A DNA stretch of 40,782 nt from an uncultured Atopobiaceae bacterium (GTDB lineage: Bacteria; Actinomycetota; Coriobacteriia; Coriobacteriales; Atopobiaceae), in NCBI GenBank assembly GCA_944321385.1, contig CALULC010000005.1, positions 1 to 40,782 on the forward strand, read 5' to 3'. Positions 24,682-32,775 of this stretch are shown here, piece by piece. The position numbers and the translations under genes are program-made. Positions within the stretch are counted from its first letter, which is position 1, and every line of letters begins with the position of its first letter. The notes under the pieces are model-generated. The model had not been told where the DNA came from and searched no databases. It saw nothing but the letters and a program-made list of their open reading frames with translations.

Positions 24682-26310
24682 CTATCTATGTGAGGCTCCC
24701 TGTCGCTCGACCCGGCTCTCGCACATCACGCCGAGCTTGAGCCTCGCGTCTCCCACGGCCTCTGTCCCAACTATGAACAGGAGCTCGTCGGCGGCACACA
24801 GGCGCGTCTCCCCTGTGGGAACGAGTTCCACCCCGGCCCTCTCCACGAGCAGGAGTCTCACGCCGTCAGGCCACGGCACGTCGCGCACGAGCATTCCCTC
24901 CAGGCGGCTTCCGGCGCCAACCCTCACGTGATCGAGGTCCTTCTCGCCAGAGAGCCCGCTTATCGACGAGTCGTCTGCGCTTACGCCCACAAGACCCACG
25001 AGCAGGTGCTCGTAGAAGGCGTCCGTCTTGGTGAGGCTCGACGTGACATAGGCCAGAATCGAGACGATCGATACCGAGAGCAGCGCGTCAAGGGACCCGG
25101 TGAGCTCAAAGACCATCACGACGGCCGTGACCGGAGCCCTGACCACGCCCGAAAACAGGCCGGCGACCCCGAGGGCCACGAAGTTTGGGAAGAACGCGTG
25201 TTCTGATATACCGAGCGCCGTACCGCAGAGCGAGAAGATCCCTCCCACGAGCCCGCCCATGACAACCAGGGGAAAGAGCGTTCCTCCCGGAGCACCCGAG
25301 CCAAAGCAGATGGCAGTGAAGAGGTATTTTCCCGCGAGCAGTGCGACGAGAAGGCCAAGAGCGGGCGTCTCTGGGGAGATCAAGATCTCGAGGATGGCGT
25401 CGCCTCCGCACATGAGCACGGGCCAGACGAAGGCCATGACACCGGCAAGCGCAAAGGGTATGGCCAGACGGGCCTGCGGGAGGTGTCTTTGCACAAGTCC
25501 GTAGAGGCTCTGAATCGCGAACATCCCACGGTTGTGAAGCGCCCCAAGGGCTCCGCAGGCAAGGCCAAGGGCAACCACGAGCAGATAGTCAACGTGCGGC
25601 AGATCCTGAAGAAACTCGAGGCTCACGACGGGGTCGATGCCAACGACCTGTGCGACGAGAAAGTCGGAGACGACGGCGGAGCACATGACCGAGATGATGA
25701 GCGGGGCACTGAACTGCTTGTGGATCTCTTCGAGGGTAAAGAGCACCCCGGTGAGCGGGGCGTGGAAGGCGGCCGACATGCCCGCCGCGGCGCCACAGGT
25801 GACGAGGAGACGCTCCTCTCCCCTCTTGCGTCCCAGCGCCCGAGAGACCGCCTTGCCCGACATGCCGCCCAGCTGGACCGACGGCCCCTCTCTGCCGAGC
25901 GAGAGCCCGGAGAAGGCCAAGAGTGTTCCCTCGGCAAACTTGGCGGGGATGATTCTTGCCCAGGGGGCGTCAAGACGATCGAGAACCTCGGCATCTACCT
26001 GCGGAATGCCAGAACCTGACGTATGGGGTTCCCATCTCAGCAGAGCGCAGATTACGAGCAGCGCGAGGGCGAGCACGCAGAACCAGCATCCCATGAGAAG
26101 GACGTCGCCGGCGGCGGCTCCCGTGATGCCTCTGAGCAGACGCTCCGCACCAGAGAGGGCAAGACGGTAGAGGGTCACGACTCCCCCGCCGACAAGACCC
26201 ACGAGGGCGCCCTCCCAGACGAGGCTCACCTGGAAGCGTCGCGAGAGCCGCCTCTCGACGGAATTGCCGTCACGTGGCTCGGGTTCGGGCCTGTGAGTCT
26301 CCCGGGGCAC
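24682..26310 (-). CDS. ClC-type chloride/proton antiporter with C-terminal TrkA-C (RCK_C) domain
   Basis: This is a ClC family membrane protein that exchanges chloride for protons. Selectivity motifs are in order: GSGIPQ, GREGPSVQLG (with the gating glutamate) and GSGAPGGTLFP. EEIHKQF keeps the internal glutamate that marks antiporters rather than channels. A soluble C-terminal part of about 80 residues (from about 455) resembles a TrkA-C/RCK_C ligand-binding domain. The start is taken as GTG 26310, 11 bases inside the apt stop side, giving 542 aa. The open frame continues upstream to 26463, but that part overlaps apt and is low-complexity Ser/Arg. It is the last gene of the operon that includes apt and the MerR regulator. 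Confidence 0.86.
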   Translation of the reverse strand: MPRETHRPEPEPRDGNSVERRLSRRFQVSLVWEGALVGLVGGGVVTLYRLALSGAERLLRGITGAAAGDVLLMGCWFCVLALALLVICALLRWEPHTSGSGIPQVDAEVLDRLDAPWARIIPAKFAEGTLLAFSGLSLGREGPSVQLGGMSGKAVSRALGRKRGEERLLVTCGAAAGMSAAFHAPLTGVLFTLEEIHKQFSAPLIISVMCSAVVSDFLVAQVVGIDPVVSLEFLQDLPHVDYLLVVALGLACGALGALHNRGMFAIQSLYGLVQRHLPQARLAIPFALAGVMAFVWPVLMCGGDAILEILISPETPALGLLVALLAGKYLFTAICFGSGAPGGTLFPLVVMGGLVGGIFSLCGTALGISEHAFFPNFVALGVAGLFSGVVRAPVTAVVMVFELTGSLDALLSVSIVSILAYVTSSLTKTDAFYEHLLVGLVGVSADDSSISGLSGEKDLDHVRVGAGSRLEGMLVRDVPWPDGVRLLLVERAGVELVPTGETRLCAADELLFIVGTEAVGDARLKLGVMCESRVERQGASHR

Positions 26311-26320
26311 ACGCCACCGC

Positions 26321-26854
26321 CTAGTTGACCTTGACGAGGGTGAAGACCTCCTGGTCGCAGTCCTTGGCGATGATCTGACGCGGGTTGAGGAAGCAGAGCT
26401 CGAGGATGAAGCCAAAGCCCGCCACCTCGGCGCCCGCCTGCTCGACGAGCTTGGCGCTGGCAACCGCGGTTCCTCCGGTGGCCACGAGGTCGTCGACGAT
26501 AAGGACGCGATCTCCCTCGCTCAGGGCGTCGCGGTGAATCTGAAGCTCGTCGGTGCCGTACTCGAGCGAGTAGCTCTGGGAGAAGACCTCGCGCGGGAGC
26601 TTGCCCGGCTTGCGCGCCGGAACGAAGCCGCAGCCCAGGCGATACGCCACGGGAGCGCCTACGAGAAACCCGCGCGCCTCGGCGCCGACGACCTTCGTGA
26701 TGCCCCTGCCCTCGAAGTGCTTTGCGATCTCTTCAACGACGGCGTGGAGCGCCTCGGGGTCGTCAAAGAGCGGCGTGATGTCCTTGAACACGACGCCGGG
26801 CTCGGGATAGTCGGGGATGTCGATGATACGGCTCTCAAAGTCGAACGCGCTCAT
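26321..26854 (-). CDS. apt: Adenine phosphoribosyltransferase
   Basis: Apt converts adenine and PRPP to AMP. Family features are the N-terminal IPDYPEPGVVFKDITPL, EARGFL in the substrate region, and the PRPP-binding VLIVDDLVATGGTA (about 117-130). It has 177 aa, normal length. The ATG at 26854 overlaps the MerR stop by four bases (ATGA), so translation is coupled. The linkage of apt to a GarA–FtsR-like pair is not a usual Apt neighbourhood (Apt often sits with relA in Gram-positives). Confidence 0.95.
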   Translation of the reverse strand: MSAFDFESRIIDIPDYPEPGVVFKDITPLFDDPEALHAVVEEIAKHFEGRGITKVVGAEARGFLVGAPVAYRLGCGFVPARKPGKLPREVFSQSYSLEYGTDELQIHRDALSEGDRVLIVDDLVATGGTAVASAKLVEQAGAEVAGFGFILELCFLNPRQIIAKDCDQEVFTLVKVN

Positions 26855-27633
26855 GAGCGAGAACTCCTCTCGGTACCTTGCTGCTCCTTGGACCCCTGCT
26901 TGGGGAACGGTTTGGCCACGCGTCGGGCGATGAGCTCGTCGCGAACGGTGTTCGTGAGGCCGAGCATGCGAGAGAACGCCTGGTCAAATCGTGCTCGAGC
27001 CGCCTCCGTGTCTTCTATCTCCACGCCGCCGCCCTTCCTCGCAAAGACGACGAGCGCCTGCTCGAACATCGAGGACTCGCGGTTGGCGGCAATGACGTAC
27101 TGCCTGAGGTTCTTTGGCCCGATGCCAAAGTGGCGAAGCTCGTCGCACACTCGGATGAGCGAGAGGTCCCTTCCGTCAACGAGGTCGCGCCCATGGGGCG
27201 ACCTCGTGAGCTTTATGACCCCGGCTTCGGAGAGCTGCCTCACAAAGCTCGCGCTCACTCCGGCGAGGTCGGGCATCTTGTCGATGGGATGGAGCTTGCT
27301 GCGAATCTCCTCGTCGTCCACGGGGAGCGTGATCGAGTCGGCGAGTTCTGCAGAGCCCTTGTCCGCGGGATCGGGGCCCTTGCCGGAATCCGCCTTCTCG
27401 AGCTCCTCTCGAATGACCGAGAGCGGGAGAAAGCGCGTCTTCTGCAGGTAGAGAATCGTCTCAAGCCGACGAATGTCCTTCTGCGAGTAGAGGCGATAGC
27501 CGCTCGGCGTGCGAGAGGGATTGAGCAGCCCCTCGTCTTGGAGGTAGCGAACCTTGGATATCGAGAGGTCCGGGTACTCCTGCTGCAGCTTCTTGACTAC
27601 CTTGCCGATTGTCAGATATCCGGCGTCGGTCAT
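26851..27633 (-). CDS. MerR family regulator, FtsR (Rv1828)-like
   Basis: The N-terminal MerR winged helix (about 5-75) includes YLTIGKVVKKLQQEYPDLSISKVRYLQDEGLL and SGYRLYSQKDIRRLE. A linker and a second segment (about 125-185) follow, then a C-terminal helical part. This layout, with the LQQEYPDLSISK insertion before the recognition helix, matches the actinobacterial Rv1828/FtsR group. Corynebacterial FtsR activates ftsZ transcription. It has 260 aa. It follows the FHA gene by five bases, as Rv1828 follows the GarA gene Rv1827 in mycobacteria. The match rests on remembered family features and gene order; the regulated genes are unknown here. Confidence 0.78.
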   Translation of the reverse strand: MTDAGYLTIGKVVKKLQQEYPDLSISKVRYLQDEGLLNPSRTPSGYRLYSQKDIRRLETILYLQKTRFLPLSVIREELEKADSGKGPDPADKGSAELADSITLPVDDEEIRSKLHPIDKMPDLAGVSASFVRQLSEAGVIKLTRSPHGRDLVDGRDLSLIRVCDELRHFGIGPKNLRQYVIAANRESSMFEQALVVFARKGGGVEIEDTEAARARFDQAFSRMLGLTNTVRDELIARRVAKPFPKQGSKEQQGTERSSRS

Positions 27634-27638
27634 GGCGG

Positions 27639-28073
27639 CTACGCCTCGGTGTCGATTCGCCTTGGGGTGGCGTTGGTGTGGAACACCATGCGGAATGTCC
27701 CAATCTGGATCGTCGAGCCGTCCTTGACCGTGGCTCGGGAGGCGATGGCACCGTCAACCCAAGTTCCGTTAAGAGACCCGAGGTCCTCGACGACGGCATA
27801 GCCAGAGGCAATGTTGGAGACGTCGAGGCGCGCGTGGTTCCGGGAAACCGTCATGTCATTGAGAAACACGCTGCTGCGTGGGTCTCGCCCGAGCGTAATC
27901 TGAGGCGAGTCAAGCTCAAAGACCTGGCCGATCTGAGGGCCCTTCACGATCGTAAGCGTTGGGTTGGCCGGCTTGCGCGCACCCATGAGGTCGGGGACCG
28001 TGGAGTCCGCGGCGGGCATTCTGAAAATCTCAGTGGCACCGGATCCAGATCCGATGTTGGTGTTTTCGGGCAT
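27639..28073 (-). CDS. FHA domain protein, GarA/OdhI-like
   Basis: The C-terminal FHA domain (about 45-135) has the phosphothreonine-binding core: ITLGRDPRSSVFLND, TVSRNHARL and EDLGSLNGTWVDG. The N-terminal tail carries ATEIFRM, which resembles in position the phosphorylatable ETTSVF-type threonine motif of GarA/OdhI. When phosphorylated, that motif binds the protein's own FHA domain. GarA and OdhI bind and inhibit 2-oxoglutarate-using enzymes and are switched by PknG/PknB. The start chosen is ATG 28073, with GGGGAGAG just upstream, giving 144 aa. An ATG at 28124 would overlap ridA. The FHA–MerR order is that of actinobacterial garA–ftsR. Function is inferred by family and context. Confidence 0.82.
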   Translation of the reverse strand: MPENTNIGSGSGATEIFRMPAADSTVPDLMGARKPANPTLTIVKGPQIGQVFELDSPQITLGRDPRSSVFLNDMTVSRNHARLDVSNIASGYAVVEDLGSLNGTWVDGAIASRATVKDGSTIQIGTFRMVFHTNATPRRIDTEA

Positions 28074-28114
28074 GTCTCTCCCCTCGTCGCTTATGCCATA
28101 CATGATACCGCGCA

Positions 28115-28495
28115 TTAGCGACAAGCGACACAGTCCATCTCGATAAGGGCGCCAAGTGGAAGCTCGTTCACGCCAACGACGGCGCGCGCAGGCGCCGGCG
28201 TGGTGAACCGGCGGGCGTACACCTCGTTCATGGCGTCCATGTCTTTGAGAGAGGCAAGGTAGACAGTCGTTTGCGCGACGTCGGCGAGCGAGCAGTCTAC
28301 CTCCTCCAGCAGCGCCTCTATGATGTCGATCACGCGCTCGGTCTGCTCAGTGATGCCCCCCTCAACAAGACGGGTGCTGTCCTCGTTGGAGATGGGGAGC
28401 TGCCCGGACGCAAATACGAGCCTGCCTGCGGTCGTTCCCTGGGAGTACGGGCCTATCGCCTCTGGAGCGCGTCGCGCGTTGATGGAATACTTCAT
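28115..28495 (-). CDS. ridA: RidA family enamine/imine deaminase
   Basis: RidA proteins hydrolyse reactive 2-aminoacrylate and related imines released by PLP enzymes such as serine and threonine dehydratases. Recognisable parts are APEAIGPYSQG near the N-terminus, LVFASGQLPI, and the C-terminal PARAVVGVNELPLGALIEMDCVA, whose arginine is the substrate-binding residue. It has 126 aa, the usual size. The ATG at 28495 follows GAGAGGAG. It lies between a GcvT-like gene and the FHA gene in the same operon. Confidence 0.92.
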   Translation of the reverse strand: MKYSINARRAPEAIGPYSQGTTAGRLVFASGQLPISNEDSTRLVEGGITEQTERVIDIIEALLEEVDCSLADVAQTTVYLASLKDMDAMNEVYARRFTTPAPARAVVGVNELPLGALIEMDCVACR

Positions 28496-28527
28496 CGATT
28501 CTCCTCTCGGCTCGAATCACGGGTCGC

Positions 28528-29370
28528 TCAGGCGAGGGCGCGGCCCCCAACGAACTCGGCTCCCCCTCGAACGATCCCCCATTTCTCGAGCTGTTCGCGT
28601 GGGACCCGTACGGGGCCGGAGCCGTCGAGCACGGAGGCCCAGGGCAGGATGCGGGAAAGAAGCGAGGACAGGGCGCGGTGGCCCGTCGGCGTCACCTCGG
28701 TGAACGAGAGCAGGCTCCTCCAGAGCACGCGAGCCGAGCCAGGGGGCACGAGCAAAAGGAACGCAGGCGTGCCCTGAGGCAGGTCGAGGCTCGTGACGAC
28801 GCACGTGATGGCGTCGAGCCTGAGCTGCCTCGTCGTGCCGGGCTTAGGGAGCTCGTCGCCGTTGTGGAGGTAGTCAAGGAGAACCTCCCCGGAAAGATCG
28901 CCAAGAAGCAGGAGCGGCACGAGCATCTCGCTCGCATCCTCAACCTCTACTTCAGGGAAAGCCTCGTTGCCGCGAGCGTCCCTTGCTTGGGCAAGAAACT
29001 CGATCCACGCGCCCACGGACTCGTGGACCCTGGTTGCATCGACCATGACCGTCTCGTGATCGCCGGTCCTGAGCACGAGCGGGGCGCCGAGGAGCGAGCC
29101 GTCTCCCGTGAGCGCGGCCTCGAAGCGGGCATCCCCGACGCCCAGCACGTCTCCAGCGAACGCAAGCTCGGAGAAGACGGGGGCGTTTGCGCCGCTGACC
29201 AAGAGATAGGCGCAGCCCGTGAGGTCGGCGAGAAGCGCCTCGCGGGTGTTGAGGGCGCCCTCGGCAGCATACTCGTCAACACGGAGCATCCCGGTTCGCT
29301 CGGATGGCGAGAAGGACGCCCCGAGAAGCAGGTGCTCTCCGTGAAGGATTCCCGCCCTGCGCTCGCTCAC
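28528..29370 (-). CDS. GcvT/YgfZ-like folate-binding domain protein (divergent, short)
   Basis: The 280-aa product has the general plan of the aminomethyltransferase T / YgfZ fold. An N-terminal domain contains LLADLTGCAYLLVSGANAPVFSELAF and FEAALTGDGSLLGAPLVLR (compare D-x-S-H-x-G-E-I-x-V-x-G and D-G-x-x-x-D-D in GcvT). The closing segment WGIVRGGAEFVGGRAL resembles the FIGKEAL end of GcvT. It is about 80 residues shorter than glycine-cleavage T protein and lacks the usual DVSHMGE, so catalytic T-protein activity is doubtful. A folate-dependent helper role in Fe-S protein repair (YgfZ) is possible. The GTG start at 29370 overlaps the preceding pgsA-like stop by four bases (GTGA). No gcvH or gcvP is nearby. 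Confidence 0.6.
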   Translation of the reverse strand: MSERRAGILHGEHLLLGASFSPSERTGMLRVDEYAAEGALNTREALLADLTGCAYLLVSGANAPVFSELAFAGDVLGVGDARFEAALTGDGSLLGAPLVLRTGDHETVMVDATRVHESVGAWIEFLAQARDARGNEAFPEVEVEDASEMLVPLLLLGDLSGEVLLDYLHNGDELPKPGTTRQLRLDAITCVVTSLDLPQGTPAFLLLVPPGSARVLWRSLLSFTEVTPTGHRALSSLLSRILPWASVLDGSGPVRVPREQLEKWGIVRGGAEFVGGRALA

Positions 29371-30098
29371 AGCTCGCTCCCCTCTACAGAGCGACTCCTC
29401 TCGATGATGCGAACGCCCTCGGCCGTGTAGACGATGGCGGTGATGAACGAGCAGATGATGCCCGCATAGACAAAGAAGATGCCCAGGGCGGCGGGCTGGG
29501 AGTTGAGCCCCGGGAGCCAGCTCGCGTCAAAGATTCCAAGCCCCTCGATGACGGGAAGACCGAGAAGCAGGTCGCAGAAGCCAAACATGAGCAGGGCCGT
29601 TGCGGTCTTGCCGATGTAGGCAACGTCGATGGGGCGCTTGCGGAAGTGCTGCAGGACGAGCCCTCCCAGCGCGAGGTACACGTCGCGCCCGATGACGAAG
29701 ACGGGAACCCAGAGCGGAAGATCACCAACTATCAGAAGGCCGAGCACGCCCGTGAACAGGAGAATCCGGTCCATGATCGGGTCCATGATCTTTCCGAGCC
29801 AGCTGACCGTCTGGGTCCTGCGGGCAATCTGGCCGTCAAGGAAGTCTGTGGTCGCGGCAATCACGTAGCAGACGAGCGCCGCCGTCCTGTGGATGCCGCC
29901 GGCAAAGAGAACGAGAAAGGCGATGGTGAGCGCAAGACGGCAGAACGTGATGGCGTTCGCGACGGTGAACACCTGGGACGAGGGGTTCTCCGAGGTTCCC
30001 ACGGGAGCCTCGGTCGAATCCTCCGCCTGCGCGATCGCGGCATCGGTGTCGGCGAGGATCTTGACGCGTTCCTTGGTTCTCTGGGTTCTCTCTGACAC
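29367..30098 (-). CDS. Second CDP-alcohol phosphatidyltransferase (PgsA paralogue)
   Basis: An integral membrane enzyme of 243 aa with the intact signature TDFLDG–AR–G–D–D (D-x2-DG-x2-AR-x8-G-x3-D-x3-D), ending in DPIMDR. It has an extra soluble N-terminal tail of about 40 residues rich in charged amino acids, then TVANAITFCRLALTIAF. It could make phosphatidylglycerol phosphate, cardiolipin or another phospholipid; substrate choice cannot be read from the motif. The start is GTG 30098. It heads the apparent operon running left to the ClC gene, overlapping the GcvT-like gene by four bases. A shorter homologue lies at 7668-8267 on the other strand. Confidence 0.85.
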   Translation of the reverse strand: MSERTQRTKERVKILADTDAAIAQAEDSTEAPVGTSENPSSQVFTVANAITFCRLALTIAFLVLFAGGIHRTAALVCYVIAATTDFLDGQIARRTQTVSWLGKIMDPIMDRILLFTGVLGLLIVGDLPLWVPVFVIGRDVYLALGGLVLQHFRKRPIDVAYIGKTATALLMFGFCDLLLGLPVIEGLGIFDASWLPGLNSQPAALGIFFVYAGIICSFITAIVYTAEGVRIIERSRSVEGSEL

Positions 30099-30178
30099 GA
30101 ACGAAGCCTCTCGAGTTGACTAGCCACTTACTCAGGTTACCCATCCTAGCGCAACTTGATACGGAGCGGGTAAGGAGT

Positions 30179-31576
30179 CTAGAGCGCGCACCTCTCCAAC
30201 AGGGCCGTCATGACGCGGATTCCTTGAGCGTAGACGCGCCTGGATATGCGCTCGTTGACGCCGTGCAGACCGCGTGCGAGCTCGTCCGCCTCGGGCCGGA
30301 ACGGGGTCATCCGGAGGAGCTTCTCGCACATGGCCTCATAGTGAACGGAGTCGGTGCCCCCGCACACGATCGAGGGGACGACCACGGCACCCGGATGGTA
30401 GGCCTCCATGACCTCGACGAGCTCGTCGTAGCCAAAGCCCCGGGGGTCGTCGAGGCGTCCCGCGGGGGTGTAGTGAAGCACCTCGACCTCGACATCGTCT
30501 CCGACCGCGCCCCTCGCCCACTCGAGGACGTGGGCGTCGGTGACGCCGGGCATGAGACGGAAGTTGATGATCGCGCTCGCGTCTGCGGGCATGACGTTGG
30601 GAGCGGGAGAGCTCCCGAAGACCTGGTCGACGGCCATCGTCGTCGTGACGAGGGGAAAGAGCTCTCTGGACCGAGACGCGGCCTCTGCGATGGCGTCCGT
30701 GTTGACGGTGACGTCGCGGGCGAGGCTCGCGAAGGGATCGAGGGTGATGCGGCTCGAGAGCAACTCGAAGGTTCTTGCGACGACGGGGGTGAGCGACGGC
30801 TTCCAGAGGGCCCCCCTCAGGCTTACGACCGCCGTGCACAGGCGCTCGAGCGAGGTCCCGCCAAAGGGATTGGAGGAGTGTCCACCCGCTCCCCTCACGG
30901 TCAGCCTGAGGTTGAGATAACCCTTCTGAGAGAGCCCGACGTCAGAGATCGTCGTTCCGGGGGCGCCGTATGCCGCGGCGTCCGAGAAGGTGCTCACGCC
31001 CTCGTCGAGCGAGAACGTTGCCCTGACCCCGCGTCGCTCGAGCTCGGCGGCCAGCGCCTTGGCACCGTGGCTCTGCACCTCCTCGTCCTCTCCAAACGCG
31101 AGCACGATCGTTCTTCTCGGTCTGCCGTGGAGAGCAAGAAGAAGCTCAACGGCCTCGAGCTCCCCCATGAGCATCTCCTTGATGTCGAGCGCTCCCCTTC
31201 CCCAGATCCACTCGTCGTCAACGTGGCCCCCAAAGGGGTCGTGCACCCACGAGTCCTCGGTTCCCGGAACGACCCCAACGACGTCCTGGTGCGCGAGGAG
31301 CAGCACGCAGGGAAGCTCAGAATCTGTGCCCGGGATCGTCACGAGGACGGAATGGCCGATCCTCTCAAAGCTCCCGTGCTCCGCGATTTTGGGATAGGAG
31401 CCGCGCATGAGCTCGTAGAGCTCGTCGAACGGCCCAAAGTCTGTCGTCTCCGGGGTCTCGTAGACCGTGCGCAGCGATAGCGCCGAGGAGAGGCGCGCGA
31501 CGGCGCCCTCGATGTCCAGCTCCGGATAGTCCCCCTCGCGGGCAAAGAGGTCGTAGTGGCTGCTTCTTCTCGTCAC
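30179..31576 (-). CDS. M20 family metallopeptidase
   Basis: This is a cytoplasmic zinc aminoacylase/carboxypeptidase-type hydrolase (M20/M28 fold) for peptides or N-acyl amino acids. Metal and catalytic motifs are LLLAHQDVVG, WGRGALDIKE, the catalytic FGEDEEV and the C-terminal GGTDSVHY. A dimerisation insertion lies between about 220 and 340. At 465 aa it is of the longer CPS1/PM20D1-like type. No signal peptide is visible. The start is GTG 31576, 15 bases after the serA stop, so it is probably the third gene of serC–serA–M20. It may supply serine or peptides, but the substrate is not known. Confidence 0.85.
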   Translation of the reverse strand: MTRRSSHYDLFAREGDYPELDIEGAVARLSSALSLRTVYETPETTDFGPFDELYELMRGSYPKIAEHGSFERIGHSVLVTIPGTDSELPCVLLLAHQDVVGVVPGTEDSWVHDPFGGHVDDEWIWGRGALDIKEMLMGELEAVELLLALHGRPRRTIVLAFGEDEEVQSHGAKALAAELERRGVRATFSLDEGVSTFSDAAAYGAPGTTISDVGLSQKGYLNLRLTVRGAGGHSSNPFGGTSLERLCTAVVSLRGALWKPSLTPVVARTFELLSSRITLDPFASLARDVTVNTDAIAEAASRSRELFPLVTTTMAVDQVFGSSPAPNVMPADASAIINFRLMPGVTDAHVLEWARGAVGDDVEVEVLHYTPAGRLDDPRGFGYDELVEVMEAYHPGAVVVPSIVCGGTDSVHYEAMCEKLLRMTPFRPEADELARGLHGVNERISRRVYAQGIRVMTALLERCAL

Positions 31577-31591
31577 GCTCGTCTCCGTTGG

Positions 31592-32767
31592 CTAGGAGTT
31601 GGGGGCGATGGCCCGGACCCTTCTCACAAACTCGATGGAGCTGAGCTGGCTCACAACGTCCTCGGAAACCGCTCCGCTGACCTCGATGAGGGTGTAGGCG
31701 TTGACGCCGCGGCTCACGTTGCTCATGTTCTCGATGTTGAGTCCGGCATCTGCCACGAGCTGGGAGAGACGGCCGATGACGCCCTGTGCGTTCTCGTGGA
31801 AGATCGCGATGCGCGAGCCTCCCGTGAGGGGGCCGAGGTCCACGCGACCGTAGTTCACGGAGTTGGTGATGTTTCCGTTCTCAAGGTAGTCGCGGAGCTG
31901 GTTTGCCGCCATGACTGCGCAGTTGTCCTCGGCCTCGCCCGTCGAGGCGCCGAGGTGCGGGAGGACAATGGCGTTCTTCATGTTCGCGCTCGCGGGGTTG
32001 GCGAAGTCCGTGACGTAGCGGGCGATCTTCCCGTCGTCGAGGGCCTCGGCAAGCGCCTGCTCGTCAACGAGGGCGTCGCGAGCAAAGTTGAGGAGCACCG
32101 AGCCCGTCTTCATCTTGGAGATGGCCTCGGCGGAGATCATACCCTTCGTGGAGTCCGTTGCGGGAACGTGCAGGGTCACGAAGTCGCAGGACGTGAGGAG
32201 CTGATCGAGGTCGGTCGCATGCTCGATCCTGCGGTCAAGGCCCCAGGCGGCGTTTATGGAGAGGTACGGGTCATAGCCCATGACCTCGGCGCCGAGGGCG
32301 ATGAGGACGTCGGCCACCTGGGCGCCGATCGCTCCGAGGCCGATGACGCCCACGCGCTTGCCGGCGAGCTCGCAGCCTGCGAAGCGCTTCTTGGCCTTCT
32401 CGGCACGCTTGGCGATCTGCGGGTCGTCGCTCGCCTCGTGGACCCACTCGGCGCCGCCGATGACGTCCCTGCATGCGAGCAGCATGCCGCAGATGACGAG
32501 TTCCTTGACGGCGTTGGCGTTGGCGCCGGGCGTGTTGAAGACGACGATGCCCTTCTGGGCGCAGCGCTCGACAGGGATGTTGTTCACACCGGCACCCGCG
32601 CGCGCCACCGCGAGCAGCGAGGCGGGGGCCTCGATCTCGTGGAGGTTTGCGCTGCGGACGAGCCATGCGTCCGCCTTGGCGGGGTCGTCAACGAAGGAGT
32701 ACCCTGCCTGCTCGAGCGCGTCCGTTCCGACCGTCGAGATGTTGTTCATGCAGTGAATGGAGTACAT
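31592..32767 (-). CDS. serA: Phosphoglycerate dehydrogenase (ACT-domain type)
   Basis: SerA oxidises 3-phosphoglycerate with NAD as the first step of serine synthesis. The substrate region has VRSANLHE and AGAGVNNIP, the NAD site GLGAIGAQVA (about 143-152), and NFARDALVDE supplies the catalytic arginine. The histidine is in LPHLGAST. A C-terminal ACT domain (about 318-390) suggests feedback control. The 391-aa length and YSIHCMNNIS start match the short Gram-positive SerA type. The segment usually holding the catalytic glutamate (DVFxxEP) reads VTDFANPAS; related short-type enzymes differ there too, so this is noted without calling the enzyme inactive. ATG 32767 follows GGAGGG. serC lies eight bases upstream. 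Confidence 0.93.
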   Translation of the reverse strand: MYSIHCMNNISTVGTDALEQAGYSFVDDPAKADAWLVRSANLHEIEAPASLLAVARAGAGVNNIPVERCAQKGIVVFNTPGANANAVKELVICGMLLACRDVIGGAEWVHEASDDPQIAKRAEKAKKRFAGCELAGKRVGVIGLGAIGAQVADVLIALGAEVMGYDPYLSINAAWGLDRRIEHATDLDQLLTSCDFVTLHVPATDSTKGMISAEAISKMKTGSVLLNFARDALVDEQALAEALDDGKIARYVTDFANPASANMKNAIVLPHLGASTGEAEDNCAVMAANQLRDYLENGNITNSVNYGRVDLGPLTGGSRIAIFHENAQGVIGRLSQLVADAGLNIENMSNVSRGVNAYTLIEVSGAVSEDVVSQLSSIEFVRRVRAIAPNS

Positions 32768-32775
32768 GGTCCCTC

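Noticed and set aside
26311-26463. N-terminal extension of the ClC frame
   Set aside because: It is inside apt, Ser/Arg-rich and unlike ClC proteins.
30116-31480. Long open frame on the + strand opposite the M20 peptidase gene
   Set aside because: It is the shadow of a GC-rich gene read in another frame. The opposite frame encodes a protein with all M20 motifs, and the shadow product has no recognisable family features.
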